A stretch of 64,000 nucleotides of DNA from Clostridia bacterium (GCA_017537345.1 JAFYKY010000012.1:62001-126000), one strand, 5' to 3'. Counted from the first letter of the stretch, positions 7,489-18,257 are shown. The notes: a model not told the origin generated them from the sequence alone. A program made the numbers and translations.

Positions 7489-8235
7489 TTACTTAGCTGC
7501 GTATACTTCGATTTCAGAAAGGAAAGCCCAACCGTCACGTGCAACACGAACTTCAACGTATCTGCCGTTGCCGGAGAAGTTTACGCTGTATTCGTAGAAG
7601 TTAACGGAACCGTCATCCTCGCCGGAAGCTACGGTGCCAACAGAGGTCCAGTTTTCGCCGTCTTCGGAAACGAGAACTTCGAAAGAGGTGTTAGCGGAGC
7701 CGATACCGTTGCTGAGTGCGGAAGAAGCGATAGCAACGGAAACCTGAGCGAGAGACATAGATTCGCCGAGATCGATTACGAAGGAGTGGTAGCCTGCGTA
7801 ATCGGGAACGAGGTAGCTGTAGCCTGCCCAAACAGCGTTGGTGTATTCGCTGTCACCGGGATCCTTAACGCCGTCGGTAAGGGTAACGCCGTCTTCATCG
7901 GGATAAGCGACAGGAGCATTTTCGTCCCAGCCCCAGTTAACGTCTGCGCCGCCCTGACGGAACTGCTGAGTAGCGGTGTAGGTCTTGCCAACAGAAACGA
8001 GTTCGCCAACTTCTGCAGCGGGAGCCTGAGATTCTTCTTCGGGAACGGATTCATCGGGAGTAGACTCTGCAGGAACAGATTCTTCATCGGGAGTAGATTC
8101 TACGGGAGTAGATTCGTTTTCAACGGGGGTGGATTCGGTTGCGGGGTTGGAGGATTCTGCGGGAGTTTCGTCACAAGCAACGAGAGCAACTGCGAATACC
8201 ATTACGAGAGCAAGAATAAATGCAATTTTCTTCAT
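7489..8235 (-). CDS. Discoidin-domain lipoprotein, paralog 3 of 4
   Basis: This is a 248-residue lipoprotein starting MKKIAFILAL at 8235, behind the same GGAGAAA ribosome site as its paralogs. An in-frame upstream extension to 8292 overlaps the promoter and is rejected. Lipobox LVAC (C21), the ESTPVE/PDES linker, and a discoidin-like domain with SFVIDLGESMSLAQVSV, VSEDGENWTSVGTV and YVEVRVARDGWAFLSEIEVY are visible. The domain shares its ends with paralog 2 but has a different central strand region. Surface binding is inferred. Confidence 0.85.
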   Translation of the reverse strand: MKKIAFILALVMVFAVALVACDETPAESSNPATESTPVENESTPVESTPDEESVPAESTPDESVPEEESQAPAAEVGELVSVGKTYTATQQFRQGGADVNWGWDENAPVAYPDEDGVTLTDGVKDPGDSEYTNAVWAGYSYLVPDYAGYHSFVIDLGESMSLAQVSVAIASSALSNGIGSANTSFEVLVSEDGENWTSVGTVASGEDDGSVNFYEYSVNFSGNGRYVEVRVARDGWAFLSEIEVYAAK

Positions 8236-8280
8236 TTGAAATTTTCTCCTTTTTAAATTATAGCTAAATTGCCAACGGGT

Positions 8281-8309
8281 ATTGTAACACAATCAATGCG
8301 TCTTGTCAA
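8281..8309 (-). promoter_or_regulatory. Promoter of lipoprotein paralog 3
   Basis: TTGACA (8309-8304), a 17-base spacer and TACAAT (8286-8281) on the minus strand. Confidence 0.85.
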
Positions 8310-8341
8310 GATACTTTTGTGTGGCGGACAAGGATGGTAAT

Positions 8342-8386
8342 GATAAACTATGGACTATGAACGAGGAACTATGAACGAGGAACCAT
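8342..8386. repeat. H element 3 (heptamers)
   Basis: Units AACTATG, GACTATG, AACGAGG and AACCATG at 7-base spacing lead into the tail hairpin of LSE copy 5. They form one side of a composite repeat. Confidence 0.75.
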
Positions 8387-8766
8387 GGAAGTTTTTTGCG
8401 GAGCAAAAAACCGTATAATTGTTTTCGATACGTTCCGTCTGTTGCATCGAAAAAGTAAGTTTTTGAAGTGAGCGATGGTAAAACGCTGTAGAAAACGTTC
8501 TTTACGAGCGTGCTGTAGTAATCTACAGCTAGCGAAGTAAAGACGTTTAAAAAACGCAAAATAAAAAGAAATTCGGTAGAGGTTTACTTCTACCGAATTT
8601 TTACCTTATTTTTGTAATTAGAGCGGACAGTCGGCGGGGTTCCCCGAAAACGCCATGCGTTTTTGGGGTGCCTTCGAGGACGCCTGTCCCTACAATTGGA
8701 AATTCACTGCAGTAAACATCTATAAACGTTGCGTTTTTGTTCTACAGTGTTTTACCGAGCAACAGA
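8387..8766 (-). repeat. LSE copy 5 (most complete copy)
   Basis: On the minus strand the head TGCTCGGTAAAACACTGTAG begins 4 bases after the stop codon of the gene at 8767. An E hairpin (8622-8693) follows, split by a C palindrome (8635-8671), then a strong hairpin with arms AATTCGGTAGA/TCTACCGAATT and T-rich sides (about 8570-8600, probable terminator), the central hairpin (8493-8548, arms AAACGTTCTTTAC/GTAAAGACGTTT with core GCTGTAGTAATCTACAGC), and the tail hairpin TTTTTTGCGGAGCAAAAAA. It is nearly the reverse complement of the copy at 24321. No gene lies in 8310-8766. Confidence 0.87.
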
Positions 8767-9537
8767 TTATTCACCATAAACCTCAAGCTCGTCTATAAAC
8801 AACCAAGATCCCGCCTCGCTGTGCTGAAGAGCAAGACGAACGTACTGTGCGGTAGTTCCTTCGGGTGCTGCAACAGCAACCCAGGTTACGCAGTTTTCGG
8901 TGCCTGCGGTTACGTTTACCTTACCAACGGATACCCAGTTTTCGCCGTCATCGGAAACGAGAAGCTCACCGGAAACGGGAGTACATACGCCGGACCAGCC
9001 GGGACCGCCGTATACGTTTGCGCGTGCGCCGTAGATAGTCTTGGATGCGCCGAGATCAACAGTGGGGGATGCTGCGCCGTTAATGGAATTGGTGAAATTG
9101 GAGCTGGACCAGCTGTAATAACCAAACCACTGACCGGGAGCCCACTTAATGTCAGCTTCAACAAAGCCTGTTTCTACAACACCGTCGGTAAGGTCGGTGT
9201 CGATCCACATGGTGGTGATAGAGGAATCGATATTATCCTGGTTAAGTACGGTAAGACCGAGTGCGATATTGGTGCCTGCAAAGGACAGAGTGGGATCGTT
9301 TTCGGTTGCTTCGGGGCCTGCGGGTTCTTCGCTGTTTTCATCAGCGGGAGTAGATTCATCGGGAGTAGTAGACTCTGCGGGAACAGACTCTTCATCGGGA
9401 GTGGATTCTGCGGGAGTGCTTTCTGCGGGGGTGGATTCGGTTGCGGGGTTAGAGGATTCTGCGGGAGCTTCGTCACAAGCAACGAGAGCAACTGCAAAAA
9501 CCATAACGAGAGCAAGAATAAATGCTATCTTTTTCAT
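8767..9537 (-). CDS. Discoidin-domain lipoprotein, paralog 4 of 4
   Basis: This 256-residue lipoprotein has lipobox LVAC (C21) and a TPAES/PDES linker (about 22-75). Its ligand domain differs from those of the other paralogs (WIDTDLTDGVVETGF, SPTVDLGASKTIYGARANV, VSDDGENWVSVGKV, YVRLALQHSEAGSWLFIDELEVY) but is still F5/8 type C in pattern. It is the most diverged of the four. Its 5' leader is unusually long because an H element lies between the promoter (9687-9715) and the ribosome site. Confidence 0.84.
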   Translation of the reverse strand: MKKIAFILALVMVFAVALVACDEAPAESSNPATESTPAESTPAESTPDEESVPAESTTPDESTPADENSEEPAGPEATENDPTLSFAGTNIALGLTVLNQDNIDSSITTMWIDTDLTDGVVETGFVEADIKWAPGQWFGYYSWSSSNFTNSINGAASPTVDLGASKTIYGARANVYGGPGWSGVCTPVSGELLVSDDGENWVSVGKVNVTAGTENCVTWVAVAAPEGTTAQYVRLALQHSEAGSWLFIDELEVYGE

Positions 9538-9560
9538 GTCAAATTTTCTCCTTTTAGGGT

Positions 9561-9686
9561 AGTAAGATGAATGAGGAATGATGAATGATGAATGACGGAA
9601 ACCTTTTTTCGCGTTTATGCGCGAAAAAAGCTACCGAAATTCCTCATTTAGCGGTGCGAAGCAACGCGGCGCATTTCTCATTCCTC
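9561..9686. repeat. H element 4 in the 5' leader of lipoprotein paralog 4, with palindrome D
   Basis: Heptamers of the GAATGAT/GAATGAG type flank a hairpin CTTTTTTCGCG...CGCGAAAAAAG (about 9603-9630), bracketed by GGAAAC and GCTACCGAA. A further palindrome (about 9647-9676, TTTAGCGGTGC...GCGGCGCATT) interrupts the right side; a second copy is at 34087-34113. The right end abuts the -10 box of the promoter, so the mRNA would begin with this repeat. Confidence 0.82.
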
Positions 9687-9715
9687 ATTATACCACACGT
9701 CTTTCTTTTCGTCAA
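9687..9715 (-). promoter_or_regulatory. Promoter of lipoprotein paralog 4
   Basis: TTGACG (9715-9710), 17 bases, TATAAT (9692-9687) on the minus strand. It lies about 150 bases upstream of the start codon, compared with about 45 in the paralogs, because of the inserted H element. Confidence 0.85.
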
Positions 9716-9810
9716 TCAAAATAAATGTTCTTGTTTTTGCTCAAAAACCCTTTAAAAACTTAAAAAACTGTGGTATTATATAAAAAATACCCTTTTCGGA
9801 GGTTTTACGT

Positions 9811-10080
9811 ATGAAAGCTGTAATTACCGTAGTAGGTAAGGATACCGTTGGTATACTTGCAAAAATAAGCTCCTTTTGCGCAAACCACAATGTTAACGTA
9901 ACAGACGTTACACAGACGATCCTGCAGGATATGTTCTGTATGATAATGATGTGCGATATCAGCAAGATAGATTGCGATTTCGGTGTGTTTGTAGACACCG
10001 CCGCAGAGATCGGAACACAGAATAATCTTCGCGTGCACGTTATGCACGAGGATATCTTTAACTCCATGCACAGGATCTGA
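9811..10080 (+). CDS. ACT-domain protein (UPF0237 family)
   Basis: This single ACT domain of 89 residues begins MKAVITVVGKDTVGILAKIS, the pattern of the UPF0237 family. ACT domains bind amino acids or related small molecules and regulate partners. It lies 13 bases upstream of the DUF711 gene, a pairing widely kept in Firmicutes, so the two probably work together. GGAGG precedes the ATG by about 8 bases. The ligand cannot be read from sequence. Confidence 0.9.
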   Translation: MKAVITVVGKDTVGILAKISSFCANHNVNVTDVTQTILQDMFCMIMMCDISKIDCDFGVFVDTAAEIGTQNNLRVHVMHEDIFNSMHRI

Positions 10081-10093
10081 GGTGTAAAAAACA

Positions 10094-11455
10094 ATGATAG
10101 AAACAAGAGATATTCTTGAAACCATACAAATGATCGAGGACGAGCATCTGGATATACGTACGGTTACCATGGGAATTTCCCTTACAGATTGTATCGACCC
10201 GTGTATGGACAAGGCGGCTGCCAAGGTTTACGATAAAATTTGCTTTTGCGCCCAAAACCTTGTGCCCGTGGCAAACGGTATAGAAAAAGAGCTTGGTATT
10301 CCCATAATAAACAAGCGTGTTGCCGTAACACCTATCGCCATTCTTGCAGGCGCCTGCAAAGGGGAAGACCCCATAAAATTCGCATACGCTCTTGAAAAAG
10401 CTTCCCGTGAAACGGGTGTAAACTTTATCGGCGGTTATTCCGCTTTGGTACAAAAGGGCTTCGCGGCAGGGGATAAAGAGCTTATCCGTTCCATTCCCCG
10501 TGCTTTGGCGGAAACCGAGCATATATGCGCATCCGTAAACATCGGCTCCACAAAAGCAGGCATAAATATGGATGCGGTACGGTTAATGGGTGAAACGGTA
10601 AAGGAAACTGCCCTGCTCACTGCAGACAGAGATTGTATCGGCGCGGCGAAATTGGTTGTGCTGTGCAACGCTCCCGATGATAACCCCTTTATGGCAGGTG
10701 CGTTCCACGGCGTGGGCGAGCCGGACTGTGTTATAAACGTAGGCGTTTCCGGCCCCGGCGTTGTAAGAAGCGCCATATCCAAAGCGCCCAAGGACGCAGG
10801 AATAAACGAAATTGCGGATATTATCAAAAAAACAGCCTTTAAGATAACCCGTATGGGTCAGCTTGTTGCTATGAAGGCAAGCGAAAAACTGCAGGTCCCC
10901 TTCGGTATTGTGGATCTTTCCCTTGCTCCCACTCCCGCTATCGGAGATTCCGTTGCCCATATTTTAGAGGAAATGGGCTTGGAATCCTGCGGATGCACCG
11001 GCACCACCGCTTGTCTGGCTATGCTTAACGATGCGGTTAAAAAGGGCGGGGTAATGGCTTCCTCCCACGTAGGCGGTCTTTCCGGCGCGTTTATCCCCGT
11101 AACCGAGGATGCAGGTATGATCGACGCGGCAAGATCCGGCTGTCTTACCATAGAAAAGCTGGAAGCCATGACAGCGGTCTGCTCCGTAGGTCTGGATATG
11201 ATAAATATCCCCGGCGACGTAACTCCGGAGATCATCTCTGCCATTATCGCAGACGAAGCGGCGATCGGTATGGTAAATTCAAAGACCACCGCTGTACGCG
11301 TTATCCCCGCTATCGGCAAAAAAGCAGGGGACGAACTTAACTTCGGCGGTCTGCTCGGCGGCGGCCCCGTTATGAAGGTGAATACCGCTTCTCCCGAAAT
11401 ATTTATCAAAAGAGGCGGGCGCATTCCCGCACCAATACAAAGCCTTAAGAATTAG
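10094..11455 (+). CDS. DUF711 / UPF0210 family protein (PFL-like)
   Basis: The 453 residues have the length and motifs of the UPF0210/DUF711 family, which is structurally related to pyruvate formate-lyase-like barrels but has no established reaction. Gly-rich segments such as [24 protein letters not shown] and [10 protein letters not shown] are visible. It is cotranscribed with the ACT protein (ribosome site GAGGTG). The final stop codon TAG is shared with the first unit of an H repeat that begins at 11453. Confidence 0.9.
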   Translation: MIETRDILETIQMIEDEHLDIRTVTMGISLTDCIDPCMDKAAAKVYDKICFCAQNLVPVANGIEKELGIPIINKRVAVTPIAILAGACKGEDPIKFAYALEKASRETGVNFIGGYSALVQKGFAAGDKELIRSIPRALAETEHICASVNIGSTKAGINMDAVRLMGETVKETALLTADRDCIGAAKLVVLCNAPDDNPFMAGAFHGVGEPDCVINVGVSGPGVVRSAISKAPKDAGINEIADIIKKTAFKITRMGQLVAMKASEKLQVPFGIVDLSLAPTPAIGDSVAHILEEMGLESCGCTGTTACLAMLNDAVKKGGVMASSHVGGLSGAFIPVTEDAGMIDAARSGCLTIEKLEAMTAVCSVGLDMINIPGDVTPEIISAIIADEAAIGMVNSKTTAVRVIPAIGKKAGDELNFGGLLGGGPVMKVNTASPEIFIKRGGRIPAPIQSLKN

Positions 11456-11483
11456 GAACGAGAAACGAGAAACGAGAAACTTC
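11452..11483. repeat. H element 5 (heptamers)
   Basis: GAACGAG followed by AAACGAG repeats at 7-base spacing run from the DUF711 stop codon into the tail of LSE copy 6. The first unit overlaps the stop codon. Confidence 0.78.
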
Positions 11484-11786
11484 GGAAGTTTTTTGCGGAG
11501 CAAAAAACCGTATAATTGTTTTCGATACATTCCGTCTGTAGAACTGAAAGTCTGATTGAAGCGGGAAACTGTATAAACAAAGCAGAAAACGTCTTTTAGA
11601 CGCGTGGAGCTGTAGTATTCTACTGCCCACCGGCTAAAAGCGTTTAGAAACGCAAAATAAAAAGGAATTTGTTTTCAAATTCCTACCTAATAAAAAACAA
11701 AAATGCGAGAGATAAACTACAATCTCTCGCATTTCTTATTACGTTTTATTTGTTTTTGCGTTTCGTTGTGCGAAGTTTAGACAGTT
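11484..11786 (-). repeat. LSE copy 6
   Basis: On the minus strand the head AACTGTCTAAACTTCGC starts directly after the stop codon of the PPTase gene (11787). Hairpins follow in the order TGCGAGAGAT/ATCTCTCGCA (about 11703-11732), GGAATTTG/CAAATTCC (about 11663-11684), the central hairpin (11587-11645, arms AAACGTCTTTTAG/CTAAAAGCGTTT, core AGCTGTAG...CTACTGCC), and the tail hairpin with GCGGAGC. No gene is present in 11456-11786. Confidence 0.86.
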
Positions 11787-12326
11787 TCAACTCTCCGAAC
11801 CGGCTAAGGCGAAGATGTAATCGTTACTTCCCGGAAAGTTTACCGTAAACTTCTTTACCGCAACACCGTTAACCTTTGTGTTAAGTCTTTCTCCGTCGGA
11901 AACAGAAAAGTTTGCGAAATCGGAAAGACCCTTGCCGGTATATTTGGAGTATGCTTCCTTGCGCACCCAAACCTTGGCAAACGCCACGGCATCACAATCG
12001 TTATCACGAACGTATTCCGCCTCTTCTTCGGTAAAGAAACGCTCTGCGATAGCAAGATAATCTATTTTTTCGTTGTTTTTGAGTCTGCCAAGATACTCTC
12101 CGTCAATACCCACGGGTTTATCCGAGAAAACAACAACCATTACAGCGCCCGTGGTGGTAACGGACACGTATTTTTTATCTATACCTTTAACAGAGGGCTT
12201 GCCCCGTTTGCCGTAAACAACCTCAACCTCGGGGTTGCCGAAATGCTCTCTGGCTTTTTCGGTCACAAGCGCGTGGCGCTGTTCTCTGTCTGCGATATTA
12301 TCAAGTACGTAAGTTTTAATAGCCAT
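11787..12326 (-). CDS. Sfp-type 4'-phosphopantetheinyl transferase
   Basis: This enzyme transfers phosphopantetheine from CoA to carrier proteins. The 179 residues carry the superfamily motifs VGIDGEYL (metal-binding Asp/Glu, usually GIDVE) and FAKVWVRKEAYSKYTGKGL (the WxxKEA block). It is short for the Sfp branch (usually 200-240). It begins 3 bases after the gyrA stop codon, and its ribosome site lies in the last gyrA codons, so it is almost certainly cotranscribed with gyrase. The target carrier protein is not in the window. Confidence 0.88.
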   Translation of the reverse strand: MAIKTYVLDNIADREQRHALVTEKAREHFGNPEVEVVYGKRGKPSVKGIDKKYVSVTTTGAVMVVVFSDKPVGIDGEYLGRLKNNEKIDYLAIAERFFTEEEAEYVRDNDCDAVAFAKVWVRKEAYSKYTGKGLSDFANFSVSDGERLNTKVNGVAVKKFTVNFPGSNDYIFALAGSES

Positions 12327-12329
12327 ATA

Positions 12330-14885
12330 TTATTCCTCCGCGGGGGTAGTGTTTGTATTTTCGGTGGTTATATCAGCGTTTTCGGCGTTTTCGGCGTTTT
12401 CGGCGTTTTCGGTGGTTTCTTGGGGTGTATTTTCATCCTGTTTTACTACAGCAAAGCGGGATATCTTTGCATCCTCGCCGGTACGCATAACGATAACGCC
12501 TGCCGCAGGTCTGCCGTAAACGGGAATTTCGTTGACCGCAGTACGTATTATCACGCCGGAATCGGTTATCAGCATCACATCGTCGGTTTCGGAAACCATC
12601 TTAATTCCGCACAGCAAGCCCGTTTTTTCGGTAATACGGTGGCATATCATACCCTTGCCGCCGCGCTTTTGCACGGGATATTCCGAAGGATCGGTACGCT
12701 TACCGAAGCCGCTTTCCGTAACGGTGATAAGCACCTTGCCGTCATCCACTTCGGGAATTACGGCGGCGCCTACAACGTAATCGTCATCTGCCAGAGTAAC
12801 AGCCTTAACACCGCGGGCAAGTCTGCCCATACAGCGGATATCGTTTTCGTTAAAGCGTATACCCAAGCCCTTGGAGGTGGCGCATATAATATCGTCGTTG
12901 CCGTTTGTAAGCATAACGTACAAAAGCGCATCGCCCTCGTCAAGGTTGATCGCGTATATACCCGTGGTACGGCGGGTGTGGTAATCCATAAGGTTAACAC
13001 GCTTAATAACGCCGTTTTTGGTAAGGAGAACTATATATTTATCATCCGTAAAGCCTTCCACGGGGATAATTGCGGTTATCTTTTCCTTTTCATCAAGAGA
13101 AAGCACGTTTACAAGGTTTGTACCCTTTGCGGTACGGGATGCTTCGGGCACCTCGTAGCACTTTTTAAAGTATATCTTTCCCTTATCCGAGAAGAAGAGC
13201 AGGAAATCGTGGGAATGGGATATAATAACGTCTTCCACAAAGTCCTCTTCCTTTGTAGACATTGCGGTAATACCCTTACCGCCTCTGCGCTGGGAAGAAT
13301 AAGTGTCGGAGGGCAGACGTTTTACGTATCCGTCGTGGGTAGCGGTAATAACGCAGTACTCACGCTGGATAAGGTCTTCAATAAGGATATCGTTTTCCGC
13401 TTCCTCAATGGCGGTGCGTCTTTCGTCACCGAAACGGTTTGCGATATCGTCCATCTCGTCCTTGATTATCTGCTTTATCTTGTTATCATCCGCAAGAATT
13501 CCGCGCAGCTCGTCAATGGTGGCGTACAAAGCGGCAAGACGTTCTTCTATCTTCTTTCTTTCCATACCGGAAAGGCGTCCCAAGGGCATTTCCACAATAG
13601 CTTGCGCCTGCACTTCGGAAAGACCGAAACGGGCGATCAGCTTTTCCTTCGCATCGGGAATAGAAGCGGAAGAACGGATAATATTAATAACCTCGTCAAT
13701 ATTATCAATAGCTATCTTGTAGCCTTCATAAAGGTGGGCTTCTCTTTCTGCTTTTGCAAGGTCAAAACGGGTCCTTCTTGTAACCACGTCGATCTGGTGG
13801 TTGATATAGTGGGTAAGTATATCCTTCAGAGAGAGCGTTTTGGGCTCGCCGTCCACCAGAGCAAGCATATTAATTGCGCAGGTGTCCTCAAGCTGTGTAT
13901 ATTTATACAAAAGGTTTAAAACAACTTCTCTGTTTGCGTCCTTTTTCAGGTCGATAACTATACGCATACCCTCTCTGCCGGATTCGTTGCGTATATCGGA
14001 AATACCTTCAATACGCTTGTCCTTAACCAGAGTTGCCATATAGTCAAGCAGCATGGAACGGTTTACCTGATAAGGAAGCTCGGTTACGATAATTGAGGTC
14101 TTGTTTTTCTTTTCCTCAAAGTGGCATTTTGCGCGCACTTTAATTCTGCCTCTGCCGGTGGTGTATGCTTCGTAAATACCCGCCGTGCCGTGAATTGTGC
14201 CGTAGGTAGGGAAATCGGGCCCCTTTACAAACTGCATAAGCTCCTTCACGGTACATTCGGGGTTATCCATAAGATATTTTGTAGCGTCAATAACCTCGCC
14301 CAAATTATGAGGGGGGATATTTGTCGCCATACCGACAGCAATACCGATAGAACCGTTTACCAGCAAATTCGGAAAACGGCTGGGCAGGCAAACGGGCTCT
14401 TTTGCCTTGTTATCGAAATTGGGGATAAAATCTACAACTTCTTTTTCTATATCCTTAAGCATATAGTTTGCAAGACGTTGCATTCTCGCTTCGGTATAAC
14501 GGTATGCGGCGGCGCCGTCACCGTCTATATTACCGAAGTTACCGTGTCCTTCAACCAGAGTATATCTCATAGAGAAGGGCTGTGCAAGACGAACCATAGC
14601 ATCGTAAACAGATGCGTCACCGTGGGGGTGGTAATGACCCAGCACGTAACCTACCGTGGTAGCGGATTTACGGAAAGGCTTGTCGTATGTGAGATGCTCT
14701 TCGTGCATGGAATAAAGTATACGGCGGTGAACCGGCTTCAAACCGTCACGCACGTCGGGCAATGCTCTTCCCACTATAACCGACATAGCGTATTCAATAT
14801 AGCTTGTTTTTATCTCTTTTTCAATGCCGATATTTACAATACATTGGTTTTCGTGTGAACTATAATCATATTCCTCGTGTGCCAT
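12330..14885 (-). CDS. gyrA: DNA gyrase subunit A
   Basis: This is the DNA-cleaving subunit of gyrase. The 851 residues include the catalytic tyrosine Y130 in YRYTEARM, the quinolone region HPHGDASVYD (A91 where E. coli has Ser83, then S92, D95), and the GyrA box QRRGGKG at the start of the C-terminal wrapping domain. The C-terminus ends in an acidic tail of repeated ENA units from 9-base tandem repeats at about 12374-12415. It lies 23 bases after gyrB, with AGGAGG in the gap. Confidence 0.98.
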   Translation of the reverse strand: MAHEEYDYSSHENQCIVNIGIEKEIKTSYIEYAMSVIVGRALPDVRDGLKPVHRRILYSMHEEHLTYDKPFRKSATTVGYVLGHYHPHGDASVYDAMVRLAQPFSMRYTLVEGHGNFGNIDGDGAAAYRYTEARMQRLANYMLKDIEKEVVDFIPNFDNKAKEPVCLPSRFPNLLVNGSIGIAVGMATNIPPHNLGEVIDATKYLMDNPECTVKELMQFVKGPDFPTYGTIHGTAGIYEAYTTGRGRIKVRAKCHFEEKKNKTSIIVTELPYQVNRSMLLDYMATLVKDKRIEGISDIRNESGREGMRIVIDLKKDANREVVLNLLYKYTQLEDTCAINMLALVDGEPKTLSLKDILTHYINHQIDVVTRRTRFDLAKAEREAHLYEGYKIAIDNIDEVINIIRSSASIPDAKEKLIARFGLSEVQAQAIVEMPLGRLSGMERKKIEERLAALYATIDELRGILADDNKIKQIIKDEMDDIANRFGDERRTAIEEAENDILIEDLIQREYCVITATHDGYVKRLPSDTYSSQRRGGKGITAMSTKEEDFVEDVIISHSHDFLLFFSDKGKIYFKKCYEVPEASRTAKGTNLVNVLSLDEKEKITAIIPVEGFTDDKYIVLLTKNGVIKRVNLMDYHTRRTTGIYAINLDEGDALLYVMLTNGNDDIICATSKGLGIRFNENDIRCMGRLARGVKAVTLADDDYVVGAAVIPEVDDGKVLITVTESGFGKRTDPSEYPVQKRGGKGMICHRITEKTGLLCGIKMVSETDDVMLITDSGVIIRTAVNEIPVYGRPAAGVIVMRTGEDAKISRFAVVKQDENTPQETTENAENAENAENADITTENTNTTPAEE

Positions 14886-14908
14886 TTTTTAAAAAGCCCT
14901 CCTTTCTG

Positions 14909-16935
<2,027 letters not shown>

Positions 16936-17184
16936 TTACTTTTCCGTTCGATTCACTAATGTATCTGCCGTAAACGAACTTATATATATACTTTCCGAAA
17001 TCCCATCGTCTGCCACAACAAAGCTTTCCGGCATACGTTTTCCGGCGTAAATAATCTTCATTTCCTTTTCCGCCGTCTTTAAAAAATCCTTGGTCACGGG
17101 GGAAACGGTGGCGGTATCCATATTAAAAATACCGATAATCTCTTTCTTTTTAATACTTATATCATTTTCAAGATTTACAAACAT
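16936..17184 (-). CDS. remB: RemA/RemB-family (DUF370) protein
   Basis: The 82-residue protein of the DUF370 family begins MFVNLENDISIKKKEIIGIF and occupies the recF-gyrB gap where Bacillus has yaaB/remB. The paralog RemA is a DNA-binding activator of matrix genes in Bacillus; the role of RemB is less clear. It overlaps recF by 10 bases. Function is assigned from position and family resemblance. Confidence 0.82.
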   Translation of the reverse strand: MFVNLENDISIKKKEIIGIFNMDTATVSPVTKDFLKTAEKEMKIIYAGKRMPESFVVADDGISESIYISSFTADTLVNRTEK

Positions 17185-18257
17185 TTGCCACTCTCCACCT
17201 TTATAACCTGTGCTTTCGGCAGCAGGGAAGAAAGGCCTTCGTCACAGCCGGTAATAATAACCTGCCGTCCCTCAATACGTTTTAAAATATAATCTCTGCG
17301 GTTTTCGTCCAGCTCGCTCAACACGTCGTCCAGCAAAAAAACGGGGTATTCTCCCGTAAGGGATTTTGAAATCTCTCCCTCCGCAAGCTTAAGTGCCAGC
17401 ACAACGCTTCTCTGCTGACCCTGGCTTCCGTAAGAGCGGGCGCTTTTACGGTTGATGTGTATTAAAAGATCATCCTTTTGGGGTCCGCATACGGTCTGTC
17501 TTTTTTCTTTTTCCGTCTGCCTTTTTTCTTTAAACAGTTCAAGGTAGCTTTCTTTAATATCGTTTGCCGTTTCTCCCTCGCTTTGGGTAACGTAGGTAAG
17601 GGACATTTCCTCCCTTTCCTCCGACATATCAAAAAGAAAAATTTTTCCGCTTTCTTCCAGAGCTTTAATATATTTTCTGCGGTTTACGGTAATATTTGCG
17701 GCAAGGGCAGCCATACGCTCGTCATAAACGTCAAGCAGCTCGTCAAAAACCGCATTACCCTTTAAATGGGCGTTTTTCTGTATAAGCAAACGGTTATATT
17801 CGTTTAAAGATGCCACGTGGCGGGGAAAAGACTGGCATATCGCCATATCAATAAATCTCCGTCTGCCCTCGGGTGCGCCTTTAACAAGATCCAGATGGTC
17901 GGGTGTAAAGATAACGCATCTGAACGCCCCCAAAAATTCGCTCATTTTGGAAATAGGGGCGCCGTTTTTTAAAAAGGTCTTTTTGGCGTTTTTCTTAAGC
18001 CGCACACCCATTTTGCTTGTAACACCGTTGGATATATAGGTAATATCCGCAGAGGCTACTTCACACCCAAAGCGTATAAGCTCTTTATCCTTGCATCCGC
18101 GAAAGCTTTTTCCCGCGGCAAAGAAACATATACCCTCCAGTATATTCGTCTTTCCTGCGGCGTTTTCGCCGCATATAAGGATGGTCTGGGGTGAAAAGGA
18201 GAGTATATTCTCCTCTCCGTTACGCCAATCCTTTAAATAAAGGTCTTTTATCAGCAT
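17175..18257 (-). CDS. recF: DNA replication and repair protein RecF
   Basis: This SMC-like ATPase loads RecA at gaps. The 360 residues have Walker A GENAAGKT at 30-37, a signature-like SYGSQGQQRSVVLALKLAE, and Walker B VFLLDDVLSELD. The start codon overlaps the dnaN stop by one base (TGATG). The small S4-domain gene yaaA, usually between dnaN and recF in Bacillus, is absent here. Confidence 0.96.
   Translation of the reverse strand: MLIKDLYLKDWRNGEENILSFSPQTILICGENAAGKTNILEGICFFAAGKSFRGCKDKELIRFGCEVASADITYISNGVTSKMGVRLKKNAKKTFLKNGAPISKMSEFLGAFRCVIFTPDHLDLVKGAPEGRRRFIDMAICQSFPRHVASLNEYNRLLIQKNAHLKGNAVFDELLDVYDERMAALAANITVNRRKYIKALEESGKIFLFDMSEEREEMSLTYVTQSEGETANDIKESYLELFKEKRQTEKEKRQTVCGPQKDDLLIHINRKSARSYGSQGQQRSVVLALKLAEGEISKSLTGEYPVFLLDDVLSELDENRRDYILKRIEGRQVIITGCDEGLSSLLPKAQVIKVESGKCL

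Noticed and set aside
7013..7597. Ser/Thr-rich plus-strand frame over lipoprotein genes, and the similar frame at 9149-9562
   Set aside because: They are complements of the repetitive linker codons in the lipoprotein genes on the minus strand.
12243..13919. Long open frame on the plus strand across gyrA, and similar long antisense frames across yidC, leuS, gpmI, hom and others
   Set aside because: They lie fully inside secure genes on the other strand, lack ribosome sites and have improbable composition. They reflect codon bias of the real genes.
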